Assembly: GCA_030623425.1 (NCBI GenBank)
Contig: JAUXMA010000132.1
Coordinates: 1 to 5,626, forward strand
Length of the DNA: 5,626 nt
Source of the DNA: Rhodospirillaceae bacterium
Lineage (GTDB): Bacteria > Pseudomonadota > Alphaproteobacteria > Rhodospirillales > 2-02-FULL-58-16
Direction of reading: 5' to 3'
Below, piece after piece: positions 1 to 5,626 of this stretch. The notes below the pieces were generated by a model. It was not told the origin of the DNA. It worked only from the letters and a program-made list of their open reading frames with translations, and did no database searches. Position 1 is the stretch's first letter, and each line of letters opens with the position of its first letter. Both the position numbers and the translations under genes were made by a program.

Positions 1-84
1 CGACACCGGCCCGCTCCGCCGCCGGTCTAGGGTGACCTCGAACAAGCGATCGAGGACGGTGCCGTCGGCGGCCGCGGCGTTCAT
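1..84 (-). CDS. hisE: Phosphoribosyl-ATP pyrophosphohydrolase HisE, N-terminal fragment (cut by window edge)
   Basis: Only the first 28 codons are visible; the gene continues beyond the left edge. The fragment reads MNAAAADGTVLDRLFEVTLD and then a basic stretch (RRRSGPVS). The 'VLDRLFEVI..RR' pattern is typical of the HisE N-terminus in alphaproteobacteria. HisE hydrolyses phosphoribosyl-ATP to phosphoribosyl-AMP and pyrophosphate, the second step of histidine synthesis, in the cytosol. The start is supported by an AGGAG ribosome-binding site 8 nt upstream and by its place 13 nt after hisF, where hisE usually lies in alphaproteobacterial his operons. The catalytic acidic residues of the helical core lie outside the window and cannot be checked. 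Identity rests on the short N-terminal match plus operon position. Confidence 0.82.
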   Translation of the reverse strand, partial: MNAAAADGTVLDRLFEVTLDRRRSGPVS

Positions 85-92
85 CGGCTTCA

Positions 93-97
93 CTCCT
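93..97 (-). promoter_or_regulatory. Ribosome-binding site of hisE beside the hisF stop
   Basis: On the minus strand the sequence AGGAG directly follows the hisF stop codon (TAG at 98-100) and sits 8 nt before the hisE ATG. This fixes the hisE start and suggests that translation of hisE is coupled to termination on hisF. Confidence 0.7.
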
Positions 98-862
98 CTA
101 AGGTTCGTCGCGCACCGGCACGCCCGCCGCCCGCAAGTGGGCCTTGGCCTCGGAGATTGTATAGGTGCCGAAATGAAAAATCGAGGCCGCCAGCACCGCC
201 GTCGCATGGCCGTCGACGAAGCCCTCGACCATATGCTCCAGGGTGCCGACGCCGCCGGACGCGATCACCGGCACGCCGACGGCGTCGGCGATGGTCCGGG
301 TCAGCGGAATGTCGAAACCCCGTTTGGTGCCGTCCCGGTCCATCGAGGTCAGCAGGATCTCGCCGGCGCCGTTGGCGGCCATGCGTTTCGACCACTCGAC
401 GGCGTCGATGCCGGTGGCCTCGCGGCCGCCGTGGGTGAACACCTCGAAGCGGCCGGCGCCCGTGGCCTTGGCGTCAACGGAAACGACAATGCATTGGCTG
501 CCGAATTTTCGCGCCGCCTGGCGCACGAAGTCCGGGTTTTTGACGGCCGCCGTGTTGATCGATACCTTGTCGGCGCCGGCCAGCAGAAGCTTGCGGATGT
601 CGCCGGTGGAACGCACGCCGCCGCCGACCGTCAGCGGCATGAAACATTGCTCGGCGGTCTTTCGGACCACCTCGAAAATGGTCTCGCGGTTCTCGTGGCT
701 GGCGGTGATGTCGAGGAAGCAGAGTTCATCGGCGCCCTCGCGGTCGTAAAGGCGGGCCTGTTCCACCGGATCGCCGGCGTCGACCAGGTCGATGAAATTC
801 ACCCCCTTGACGACGCGGCCCTTGTCGACGTCCAAGCAGGGAATGATTCTGCATTTCAGCAT
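98..862 (-). CDS. hisF: Imidazole glycerol phosphate synthase, cyclase subunit HisF
   Basis: This 254-residue (beta/alpha)8-barrel enzyme has the usual HisF length. With HisH it converts PRFAR plus ammonia from glutamine into imidazole-glycerol phosphate and AICAR; the latter feeds purine synthesis. The start [13 protein letters not shown] is the canonical HisF N-terminus. The catalytic aspartates sit at D11 (CLDVD) and D130 (VSVDAK), matching the numbering of the well-studied Thermotoga enzyme. R5, E46 (GADELCF) and K99 (ADKVSIN) correspond to the ammonia gate at the bottom of the barrel. Phosphate-binding glycine segments are seen at 80-83 (GGGV) and 202-206 (SGGVG), and the TSMDRDGT loop at 172-179. 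The start overlaps the hisA end by 7 nt, indicating coupled translation, with a purine-rich GAGGCGGGG stretch just upstream. It appears complete and functional. Confidence 0.98.
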   Translation of the reverse strand: MLKCRIIPCLDVDKGRVVKGVNFIDLVDAGDPVEQARLYDREGADELCFLDITASHENRETIFEVVRKTAEQCFMPLTVGGGVRSTGDIRKLLLAGADKVSINTAAVKNPDFVRQAARKFGSQCIVVSVDAKATGAGRFEVFTHGGREATGIDAVEWSKRMAANGAGEILLTSMDRDGTKRGFDIPLTRTIADAVGVPVIASGGVGTLEHMVEGFVDGHATAVLAASIFHFGTYTISEAKAHLRAAGVPVRDEP

Positions 863-1596
863 CGCCCCGCCTCTTCCTTGAGCAGCGCCACCGCCGCCGC
901 CGGGTCGATGCGCCCGTCGTAAACGGCGCGGCCGCTGATGACGCCTTCCAAAAGGTCCGCCGCCGCCCTTTTCAAAGCCCGCAGGTCGTCCATGGAGGAC
1001 ACCCCGCCCGAGGCGATCACCGGCGTCGACAGCCGAGCCGCCAAGGCCACCGCCGCCTCGATGTCGGGCCCTTGCATGACGCCGTCGCGGCCGATGTCGG
1101 TGTAGACGATGGCGGCGGCGCCGGCACCCTCGAGTCCGTCGGCCAGATCAACGGCCTTGACAGCGGAGGTTTCGGCCCACCCTTCGACGGCGACAAAGCC
1201 GTCGCGGGCATCGATCGCTACCGCCACACGGTCCGGAAAGCGGCGGCAGGCCGCCTCGAACAGCGGCCGGTCGCGGAGCGCCACCGTGCCCAGGATCACC
1301 CGGCGGACGCCCTTGTCCAGCCAGAATGCGATCGTTTCCAAATCGCGGATGCCGCCGCCCAGCTGCACCGGGATAGCGACGGCGTCGAGAATGGAAACCA
1401 CGGCGTCGGTGTTGACGGGATGGCCGGCGAAAGCGCCGTTGAGGTCGACCACATGCAGCCACTGGCAGCCCAAATCCTCGAACGATTTCGCCTGGCCGCC
1501 GGGATCGTCGTTGAAGACCGTGACCTTGTTCATGTCGCCCTTCAGCAAACGCACGCATTGGCCGTCCTTGAGATCTATGGCCGGGAAAAAAATCAT
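856..1596 (-). CDS. hisA: ProFAR isomerase HisA
   Basis: This is 1-(5-phosphoribosyl)-5-[(5-phosphoribosylamino)methylideneamino]imidazole-4-carboxamide isomerase. It performs the Amadori rearrangement of ProFAR to PRFAR, the substrate of HisH/HisF. The 246-residue barrel has the family's usual length and starts [12 protein letters not shown], the canonical HisA N-terminus. The catalytic aspartates are D8 (PAIDLK) and D129 (AIDARDG). The TDIGRDG loop lies at 166-172, and phosphate-binding glycines at 80-82 (GGG) and about 197-199 (SGGV). HisA is a paralogue of the adjacent HisF, both being duplicated half-barrels. It lies 19 nt after hisH and overlaps hisF by 7 nt. The upstream Shine-Dalgarno is weak (GGAAA about 9 nt before the ATG), so coupling to hisH translation is likely. 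No damage is seen. Confidence 0.98.
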   Translation of the reverse strand: MIFFPAIDLKDGQCVRLLKGDMNKVTVFNDDPGGQAKSFEDLGCQWLHVVDLNGAFAGHPVNTDAVVSILDAVAIPVQLGGGIRDLETIAFWLDKGVRRVILGTVALRDRPLFEAACRRFPDRVAVAIDARDGFVAVEGWAETSAVKAVDLADGLEGAGAAAIVYTDIGRDGVMQGPDIEAAVALAARLSTPVIASGGVSSMDDLRALKRAAADLLEGVISGRAVYDGRIDPAAAVALLKEEAGRC

Positions 1597-1615
1597 CGAA
1601 GGGATTTCCGGGGTA

Positions 1616-2251
1616 TCAGGGTTTCCAGCCGAGGAAGTTGCCGATCAGCCGCAGTCCCGTCGCCTGGCTTTTTTCCGGGTGGAACTGGGTGCCGATCATG
1701 TTGTCGCGGCCGACCGCGGCGGTCACCGGGCCGCCGTAATCGACGGTGGCCAGCCGGTGGGCGGACTCCTCGCAGACGAAGGCGTAGGAATGCACGAAGT
1801 AGGCATGAGCGCCTTCGCGCAAGCCGTCAAAAACCGGATGGGCGGAGGAAAAAAAGAGTTCGTTCCACCCCATGTGGGGAATTTTCAATCTTGGGTCCGA
1901 GGGTTTCAGGGGAACCACCTCGCCGGCGATCCAACCGAGGCCCCGGTGGCGTCCATGTTCGCGTCCCACCGAGGCCATCAATTGCATGCCGACGCAAATG
2001 CCCAAGAACGGCTTGCCATCATCGAGCACCGCCTTCTCAAGCGCCTCGGCCATGCCGGGAAGAACCTCCAGGCCGCGCTTACAATCGGCATAGGCGCCAA
2101 CGCCGGGCAGAACCACGTGGCTGGCGTCGCCCAGCGCCCTGGCGTCGGCGGTGACGGCCACCGTCAGACCGAATTCGCCGGCGGCGCGCTCGAAGGCCTT
2201 GGCGACGGAGCGCAGATTGCCCGAGCCGTAATCGATAATGACCACATTCAT
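1616..2251 (-). CDS. hisH: Imidazole glycerol phosphate synthase, glutamine amidotransferase subunit HisH
   Basis: This 211-residue class I (triad) glutamine amidotransferase supplies ammonia to HisF in the IGP synthase complex. The start [16 protein letters not shown] is the typical HisH N-terminus. The oxyanion-strand PGVG is at 49-52. The nucleophile is C86 in the elbow FLGICVGMQ, and the triad is completed by H191 and E193 in TQFHPEKSQ. The HMGWN motif at 126-130, found in HisH proteins, is also present. The ATG overlaps the stop of the upstream DUF2628 gene by 4 nt (ATGA) and has no strong Shine-Dalgarno of its own, so reinitiation or coupling is probable. The length is normal and all catalytic residues are present. 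Confidence 0.98.
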   Translation of the reverse strand: MNVVIIDYGSGNLRSVAKAFERAAGEFGLTVAVTADARALGDASHVVLPGVGAYADCKRGLEVLPGMAEALEKAVLDDGKPFLGICVGMQLMASVGREHGRHRGLGWIAGEVVPLKPSDPRLKIPHMGWNELFFSSAHPVFDGLREGAHAYFVHSYAFVCEESAHRLATVDYGGPVTAAVGRDNMIGTQFHPEKSQATGLRLIGNFLGWKP

Positions 2252-2634
2252 GGCCGCAATTCAGCCGCCAGTTCCGGCAATTCGTCGAGGAGGCGCCGTT
2301 CGGCGTCTTCGGGATTGGCGCCACTGACGACATCGACGAGGCGGTAACCGCGCCGCTCGTAAGTCCACCACCTGAAGTCGTTGGCGAAGATCCCGAAGAT
2401 CAGCGACAAGGCGAAGGATCCCGCGCTTTGGCCGAGGGGAGACAGCGACATTTCCCCCATTCCCCATCCCAACCCCGCCTGCAGGGCGAACATAACCAGC
2501 GCCACCAGCCACAGGCGGTGCCAGAGCGCCCAAAGGATGGAGAAAATGAACGCCGGCCAGCAAAACCCTTCCTTGACCAACAGCAAGTTGGAACCGGTGG
2601 TTTCGTGGCGTAAATGAGCGGTGTAAAATCGCAT
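2248..2634 (-). CDS. DUF2628 small membrane protein in the his operon
   Basis: This 128-residue protein of unknown function resembles the DUF2628 family by its opening pattern: a short polar N-terminus, then [23 protein letters not shown]. Hydrophobic segments are visible at roughly 24-38, 41-58 and 70-86, so it is probably an inner-membrane protein with two or three membrane passes. A polar, acidic C-terminal tail from about residue 90 ([11 protein letters not shown], then an ED/EL-rich stretch) is likely cytosolic. There is no signal peptide or recognisable catalytic motif. It lies between hisB and hisH and overlaps hisH by 4 nt, so it is surely co-transcribed and translationally linked to hisH. 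DUF2628 genes at this place in alphaproteobacterial his operons are known to me from memory. No role in histidine synthesis is established, and I do not assign one. Confidence 0.85.
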   Translation of the reverse strand: MRFYTAHLRHETTGSNLLLVKEGFCWPAFIFSILWALWHRLWLVALVMFALQAGLGWGMGEMSLSPLGQSAGSFALSLIFGIFANDFRWWTYERRGYRLVDVVSGANPEDAERRLLDELPELAAELRP

Positions 2635-2639
2635 GCTTG

Positions 2640-2645
2640 CCTCTC
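2640..2645 (-). promoter_or_regulatory. Ribosome-binding site of the DUF2628 gene
   Basis: On the minus strand GAGAGG lies 5 nt before the ATG at 2632-2634. It supports this start and shows that DUF2628 has its own initiation signal after the 87-nt gap behind hisB. Confidence 0.6.
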
Positions 2646-2656
2646 TTCGCCGGGCC

Positions 2657-2695
2657 GCCGGTGACTAGTGCATTTCAAGTTTAGTCGGCACCGGC
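2657..2695 (-). other. Imperfect hairpin in the hisB-DUF2628 intergenic gap
   Basis: The 87-nt gap at 2635-2721 is the only wide space in the operon. Within it, GCCGGTG (2657-2663) is a perfect inverted match to CACCGGC (2689-2695). Inside it, ACTA (2664-2667) pairs with TAGT (2682-2685), leaving a 3-nt bulge and a 14-nt loop. No T-run follows on the minus strand, so it does not look like an intrinsic terminator for the operon. It may be an RNA-processing or stability element that separates expression of hisB from the distal genes, or it may be without function. Confidence 0.45.
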
Positions 2696-2721
2696 CCGAT
2701 TCTTTTCAACATAAACATACT

Positions 2722-3321
2722 CTAAAGCGAGCCGCCGAGCACGCCCTTCGTCGAAGGCACCGTATCGGCCTTGCGGGAATCGATCTCAACCGCTTGGCGC
2801 AACGCCCGGGCCAAGCCCTTGTAACAGGATTCGACAATATGGTGGTTGTTGTCTCCGTAAAGGGTTTCCACATGCAGGGTCAGACCGGCGGCCTGGGCGA
2901 AAGCCTGGAACCATTCCTTGAACAGTTCGATGTCCGTGTCGCCGACTTTCGGGCTCTTGAATTTCACTCTCCAGACCAGGCACGGGCGCATCGAGGCGTC
3001 GACCACCACCCGGGTCAGCACTTCGTCCATGGGCGCCATGGCGGAACCGTAACGGATGATTCCCTTGCGGTCGCCAAGGGCCTTGGCGACGGCATCGCCG
3101 ACGGCGATGCCGATATCCTCGGTGGTGTGGTGCGAATCGATGTGCAGGTCGCCCGCCGCCGTCACCCGCAAGTCGATGAGGCTGTGCCGGGAGAGCTGCT
3201 CGAGCATGTGATCGAGGAAGCCGACCCCCGTGGAAACGGCGTATTGTCCGGTTCCATCCAGGTTGACCGCGACCTCGATCGCCGTTTCCTTGGTTTTGCG
3301 CTTGACCTTGGCTTTGCGCAT
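2722..3321 (-). CDS. hisB: Imidazoleglycerol-phosphate dehydratase HisB (monofunctional)
   Basis: This manganese-dependent enzyme dehydrates imidazole-glycerol phosphate to imidazole-acetol phosphate in the cytosol, directly after the HisH/HisF step. The 199 residues match the monofunctional family; there is no fused histidinol-phosphate phosphatase domain as in enteric HisB. The N-terminal [19 protein letters not shown] is canonical. Metal and active-site motifs are FLDHML (35-40), DSHHTTED (62-69, with H64, H65 and E68), and DNNHHIVES (157-165, with H160, H161 and E164). These two duplicated histidine clusters define the family. The C-terminus ends in the usual PSTKGVLGG. It is the first gene of the operon here, with a strong Shine-Dalgarno and no gene upstream on its strand, since hslV is divergent. 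No abnormality is seen. Confidence 0.98.
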   Translation of the reverse strand: MRKAKVKRKTKETAIEVAVNLDGTGQYAVSTGVGFLDHMLEQLSRHSLIDLRVTAAGDLHIDSHHTTEDIGIAVGDAVAKALGDRKGIIRYGSAMAPMDEVLTRVVVDASMRPCLVWRVKFKSPKVGDTDIELFKEWFQAFAQAAGLTLHVETLYGDNNHHIVESCYKGLARALRQAVEIDSRKADTVPSTKGVLGGSL

Positions 3322-3327
3322 GCGGCG

Positions 3328-3333
3328 CTCCTT
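3328..3333 (-). promoter_or_regulatory. Strong ribosome-binding site of hisB
   Basis: AAGGAG on the minus strand lies 6 nt before the hisB ATG (3319-3321), an optimal spacing, and fixes this start. The hisB promoter must lie further upstream in the 171-nt divergent region, but I could not pick a convincing -35/-10 pair for it. Confidence 0.75.
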
Positions 3334-3412
3334 TTCAAATTCGCCGGACCTTGTAACAGGAAGGATGGCAAACCGCCAGCGCGGAAGCCTGCCGGGGTGT
3401 ACTAGTCTTTAT

Positions 3413-3441
3413 CTTGACCGCAAGGCTTGTTATGCCTAAAT
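3413..3441 (+). promoter_or_regulatory. Candidate heat-shock (RpoH-like) promoter of hslVU
   Basis: CTTGAC (3413-3418) is followed after 16 nt by CCTAAAT (3435-3441). This resembles the alphaproteobacterial RpoH pattern of a CTTG-type -35 and a CCTATNT-type -10 as I remember it. Transcription would start near 3448-3450, giving a leader of about 44 nt before hslV. hslVU is a classic RpoH-controlled heat-shock operon in many proteobacteria, which makes the match sensible. The same bases also fit a poor sigma-70 promoter (TTGACC, 17 nt, TAAATC), so the sigma factor is not certain. Confidence 0.5.
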
Positions 3442-3453
3442 CTCGGATAGGCA
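3433..3453. repeat. Inverted repeat TGCCTA-N9-TAGGCA over the hslV -10 and start region
   Basis: A perfect 6-bp inverted repeat (TGCCTA at 3433-3438, TAGGCA at 3448-3453) covers the proposed -10 element and transcription start. It could be an operator or the 5' end of a small leader hairpin. A 6-bp palindrome can arise by chance, so the functional claim is weak; the repeat itself is directly visible. Confidence 0.4.
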
Positions 3454-3492
3454 CCCGACCCTGGCGTTATCTTTTCCTGAATTTTCCGAACC

Positions 3493-4041
3493 ATGCCACA
3501 TGAAGTTCACAATACTTGGCACGGCACCACCATTCTCTCGGTGCGCAAGGGAGACCGGGTCGTCATTGCCGGCGACGGCCAGGTCAGCATCGGCGACACG
3601 GTGATCAAGTCCAACGCCAAGAAAGTGCGAGGATTGGCCGATGGTTCCGTGATCGCCGGCTTCGCCGGCGCCACCGCCGACGCCTTCACCCTTTTCGAGC
3701 GCCTGGAAGGCAAGCTCGACCAGTATCCCGGACAACTCACCCGGGCCTCGGTGGAGATGGCCAAGGACTGGCGCACGGACCGTTATCTCAGACGCCTGGA
3801 AGCGATAATGGCGGTGGCCGACAAGGAGGTCTCGCTGGTGTTGACCGGAACCGGCGACGTCCTCGAACCCGAGGATGGATTGATCGGCATCGGTTCCGGC
3901 GGCAATTACGCCCTGGCGGCGGCCCGGGCGCTTTTCGACCGCGACGATCTGGACGCCGAAGCCATCGCCAGAAAGGCCATGGAGATCGCCGCCGGCATCT
4001 GCGTCTACACCAACACCAATTTGATCATCGAGGCTCTATGA
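3493..4041 (+). CDS. hslV: ATP-dependent protease HslVU, peptidase subunit HslV (ClpQ)
   Basis: HslV is the proteasome-beta-like threonine peptidase that forms a double hexamer capped by HslU and degrades unfolded or regulatory proteins in the cytosol. The ORF is 182 residues. Autocleavage after G11 in WHGTTILSV would expose T12 as the catalytic N-terminal threonine, so there is an 11-residue propeptide. Relative to the mature E. coli protein, K28 and K33 are K39 and K44 here. [46 protein letters not shown] and IGSGGNYA are diagnostic. The ATG at 3493 is the only usable start: an in-frame TGA lies at 3478-3480 and no alternative start precedes T12. No good Shine-Dalgarno is seen upstream (TTTTCCGAACC). 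It overlaps hslU by 4 nt. Confidence 0.98.
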   Translation: MPHEVHNTWHGTTILSVRKGDRVVIAGDGQVSIGDTVIKSNAKKVRGLADGSVIAGFAGATADAFTLFERLEGKLDQYPGQLTRASVEMAKDWRTDRYLRRLEAIMAVADKEVSLVLTGTGDVLEPEDGLIGIGSGGNYALAAARALFDRDDLDAEAIARKAMEIAAGICVYTNTNLIIEAL

Positions 4042-5348
4042 AAACAAGTTTCACGCCCCGCGAGATCGTTTCCGAACTGGACCGCTACATCATCGGCCAG
4101 GACGATGCCAAACGCGCCGTCGCCATCGCGCTGCGCAACCGCTGGCGTCGCCAGCAATTGGACGAAACCCTGCGCGATGAGATTCTGCCCAAGAACATCC
4201 TGATGATCGGGCCGACCGGCGTCGGCAAGACCGAGATCGCCCGCCGCTTGGCGAAACTGGCCCAGGCCCCGTTCATCAAGGTCGAGGCCACCAAGTTCAC
4301 GGAGGTCGGCTATGTCGGCCGCGACGTCGAGCAAATCATCCGCGACCTGGTCGAGATCGCCATTCATGCGACCAGCAAGAAGTTGCGCAAACAGGTCGCC
4401 GCCAAGGCCGAGCTTCTAGCCGAGGAACGGGTGCTGGACGCCCTGGTCGGCGAAGAGGCGGGCAGCGATACCCGCGAGAAGTTCCGCGTTAAACTGCGCC
4501 AGGGCGAACTCGACGACAAGGAGGTGGAAATCCAGGTGGCGGATAGCGGCGGCGGCATGCCGAGCTTCGAAGTTCCCGGCATGCCCGGCGCCCAGATGAG
4601 CATGATCAACTTGAACGAGATCATGGGCAAGGCCTTCGGCGCGCAGACCAAGTCGAAGCGCTTGAGCGTCTCCGAATCCTACCAAGTGCTGGTGGAAGAG
4701 GAAAGCGACAAGCTCCTCGACGAGGACAAAGTGGTCAAAGAGGCCATCGAGGCGGTCGAAAACAACGGCATCGTTTTCTTGGACGAGATCGACAAGATCA
4801 CCGTCCGCTCCGAACGCATCGGCGCCGACATCAGCCGCGAGGGCGTGCAACGGGACCTTTTGCCGCTGATCGAGGGAACGACGGTGCCGACCAAGCGCGG
4901 CGCCGTCAAGACCGACCACATCTTGTTCATCGCGTCGGGCGCCTTCCACCTCGCCAAGCCCGCCGACATGCTGCCCGAACTGCAAGGCCGCCTGCCGATA
5001 CGGGTCGGACTCAAGGCGCTGACCCGGGATGATTTCGTCCGCATCCTGACCGAGCCGGAAGCCAGCCTGATCAAGCAATATACCGCCCTGATGGGGGTCG
5101 AGGAGATCGCCCTGGAGTTCACCGGCGAGGCCATCTCCGAAGTCGCCGATCTCGCCGCCGAGATCAACAGCGGCGTCGAGAACATCGGCGCCCGGCGCCT
5201 CCACACGGTGATGGAAAAGCTCTTGGAGGACATCAGTTTCACCGCCTCCGAACGCAACGGCGAGACGATCACCATCGACGCCCAACAGGTCCGCGAGAAG
5301 GTGGGCGAGTTGGCCAAGGACGCCGATTTGAGTAAGTTTATTCTTTAG
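4038..5348 (+). CDS. hslU: ATP-dependent protease HslVU, ATPase/unfoldase subunit HslU (ClpY)
   Basis: HslU is the AAA+ hexamer that unfolds substrates and feeds them to HslV. The protein is 436 residues, close to the usual 440 or so. Visible elements in order: the N-terminal [20 protein letters not shown]; Walker A GPTGVGKT (58-65); the substrate-gripping pore loop GYVG (91-94); an intermediate (I) domain of about 110-240 with charged and Gly/Pro/Met-rich parts; Walker B IVFLDE (245-250); sensor 1 around ILFIASGAF (295-303); the arginine-bearing LQGRLPIR (315-322); and sensor 2 GARRLHTV (384-391). It ends in LSKFIL, the C-terminal tail that docks into HslV and activates it. The start at 4038 follows GAGG by 4 nt and overlaps the hslV stop (ATGA). 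The same frame stays open upstream through hslV, but that part is not HslU sequence. Confidence 0.98.
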   Translation: MKTSFTPREIVSELDRYIIGQDDAKRAVAIALRNRWRRQQLDETLRDEILPKNILMIGPTGVGKTEIARRLAKLAQAPFIKVEATKFTEVGYVGRDVEQIIRDLVEIAIHATSKKLRKQVAAKAELLAEERVLDALVGEEAGSDTREKFRVKLRQGELDDKEVEIQVADSGGGMPSFEVPGMPGAQMSMINLNEIMGKAFGAQTKSKRLSVSESYQVLVEEESDKLLDEDKVVKEAIEAVENNGIVFLDEIDKITVRSERIGADISREGVQRDLLPLIEGTTVPTKRGAVKTDHILFIASGAFHLAKPADMLPELQGRLPIRVGLKALTRDDFVRILTEPEASLIKQYTALMGVEEIALEFTGEAISEVADLAAEINSGVENIGARRLHTVMEKLLEDISFTASERNGETITIDAQQVREKVGELAKDADLSKFIL

Positions 5349-5350
5349 AC

Positions 5351-5417
5351 GGTTGTCGGTGGCCGTTAAATTCTTATATCCCGTCTTCCCGGCAACCCCT
5401 TAATTTCCCGGTTTTTT
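5351..5417 (+). terminator. Possible transcription terminator region between convergent genes
   Basis: After the hslU stop, GGTTGTCGG (5351-5359) can pair with CCGGCAACC (5389-5397) as a 9-bp helix with one G-U pair and a 29-nt loop. Alternatively the second CCGG copy (5408-5411), paired with the one at 5389-5392, is followed by six T residues (5412-5417), resembling a weak intrinsic terminator for hslVU. The T-run lies within the last codons of the opposing gene. The two structures share bases and exclude each other. Either would be a modest terminator. Confidence 0.4.
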
Positions 5418-5626
5418 GTTCGATCCGCCGCGCCCTTTGATCTCCGCCAGGAGTCTTTCCAGGGTCTCTTCATCGAGGTCATCATCGTGCCGCGCCAACA
5501 GGTTGGCCAGCTCCGTCGCCTTGGGCGTAAGGCCGGCCGTGTCGACCACCGCCCGCGGATGGGAAATCAGGGCCAGACCCTTGAGTTCCTCGGCTTCGTC
5601 CCAGATCAAGCCGAAATAGCCGCAGA
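5400..5626 (-). CDS. C-terminal part of an unidentified protein (cut by window edge)
   Basis: The minus-strand frame is open from the right edge to a TAA at 5400-5402, showing the last 74 residues of a longer protein. It begins CGYFGLIWDEAEELKGLALI, continues with HPRAVVDTAGLTPKATELANLL, then an acidic DDDLDEETLERLL helix-like segment and a basic tail (KGRGGSNKKPGN). The TTG at 5607-5609 could act as a start, but there is no Shine-Dalgarno before it and the frame is open upstream, so it is more likely internal. The part seen is soluble, predicted helical near the end, with no membrane segment. GC content and codon use resemble the neighbours. I do not recognise the family. It converges on hslU and is not part of its operon. 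Confidence 0.6.
   Translation of the reverse strand, partial: CGYFGLIWDEAEELKGLALISHPRAVVDTAGLTPKATELANLLARHDDDLDEETLERLLAEIKGRGGSNKKPGN

Noticed and set aside
32..922. A 296-codon open frame on the plus strand opposite hisF.
   Set aside because: It is antisense to a clearly intact hisF, has Arg/Ala/Gly-rich low-complexity composition and no recognisable domain, and is the usual by-product of GC-rich codon use.
98..1596. Similarity between the hisA and hisF products, considered as a recent duplication.
   Set aside because: HisA and HisF are ancient paralogous barrels in nearly all histidine-making organisms; nothing recent is indicated.
1072..2347. Two long plus-strand open frames (360 and 412 codons) opposite hisA, hisH and part of DUF2628.
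   Set aside because: They run through several real genes on the other strand, have no Shine-Dalgarno or domain, and reflect GC-rich third positions.
2665..2718. A 17-codon minus-strand frame (MFMLKRIGPVPTKLEMH) in frame just after the hisB stop, possibly a leader peptide or a readthrough extension.
   Set aside because: It has no good Shine-Dalgarno, no histidine run, and its length is expected by chance. It also overlaps the hairpin, which constrains its sequence. Conservation in relatives would be needed to revive it.
2817..3361. A 13-bp direct repeat, CCTTGTAACAGGA, at 2817-2829 (inside hisB) and 3349-3361 (hisB leader).
   Set aside because: By a rough estimate, a match of this length somewhere in 5.6 kb is not surprising by chance, and one copy is explained as ordinary hisB coding sequence.
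3516..4037. Apparent 174-codon N-terminal extension in frame with hslU.
   Set aside because: This part overlaps hslV in another frame and is Arg/Gly/His-rich without homology. The true HslU N-terminus starts at 4038 with a GAGG site and the normal length.
4416..5317. Long minus-strand open frames opposite hslU (289 and 212 codons).
   Set aside because: They are shadows of an intact hslU with no independent start signal or domain.

Overview
The window is a compact, GC-rich stretch of bacterial chromosome. It most likely comes from an alphaproteobacterium, perhaps a Rhodospirillales-like lineage. The evidence is the gene order (monofunctional hisB, a DUF2628 gene, then hisH-hisA-hisF-hisE, with hslV-hslU divergent from hisB), the alphaproteobacterial-type HslV start with a short propeptide before the catalytic threonine, and the strong GC bias. 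The lineage is inferred from remembered gene order, not from a search.

Layout. Positions 1-3321 hold a minus-strand histidine operon, read right to left as hisB, DUF2628, hisH, hisA, hisF and the first 28 codons of hisE, which runs off the left edge. Most genes touch or overlap: DUF2628/hisH by 4 nt, hisA/hisF by 7 nt, with 19 nt between hisH and hisA and 13 nt between hisF and hisE. The one wider gap is 87 nt between hisB and DUF2628, and it contains an imperfect hairpin. Positions 3322-3492 are a 171-nt divergent regulatory region with a candidate heat-shock (RpoH-like) promoter for hslV. Positions 3493-5348 hold hslV and hslU on the plus strand, overlapping by 4 nt. After a short convergent gap with an inverted repeat and a T-run, a minus-strand ORF of unknown function runs off the right edge.

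How the genes work together. HisA isomerises ProFAR to PRFAR. HisH and HisF form the glutamine-dependent IGP synthase that makes imidazole-glycerol phosphate and AICAR, and HisB dehydrates imidazole-glycerol phosphate. HisE performs the earlier pyrophosphohydrolysis of PR-ATP. The other his genes (hisG, hisD, hisC, hisI and a histidinol phosphatase) are not in the window. HslV (peptidase) and HslU (AAA+ unfoldase) form the HslVU/ClpYQ cytosolic protease.

All the known enzymes look intact, with their catalytic residues present. I see no mobile element, CRISPR array, tRNA, rRNA or clear sign of recent transfer, and no convincing new biological system. The least explained items are the DUF2628 membrane protein in the operon, the hisB-DUF2628 hairpin, the palindrome over the hslV promoter, and the partial ORF at the right edge.
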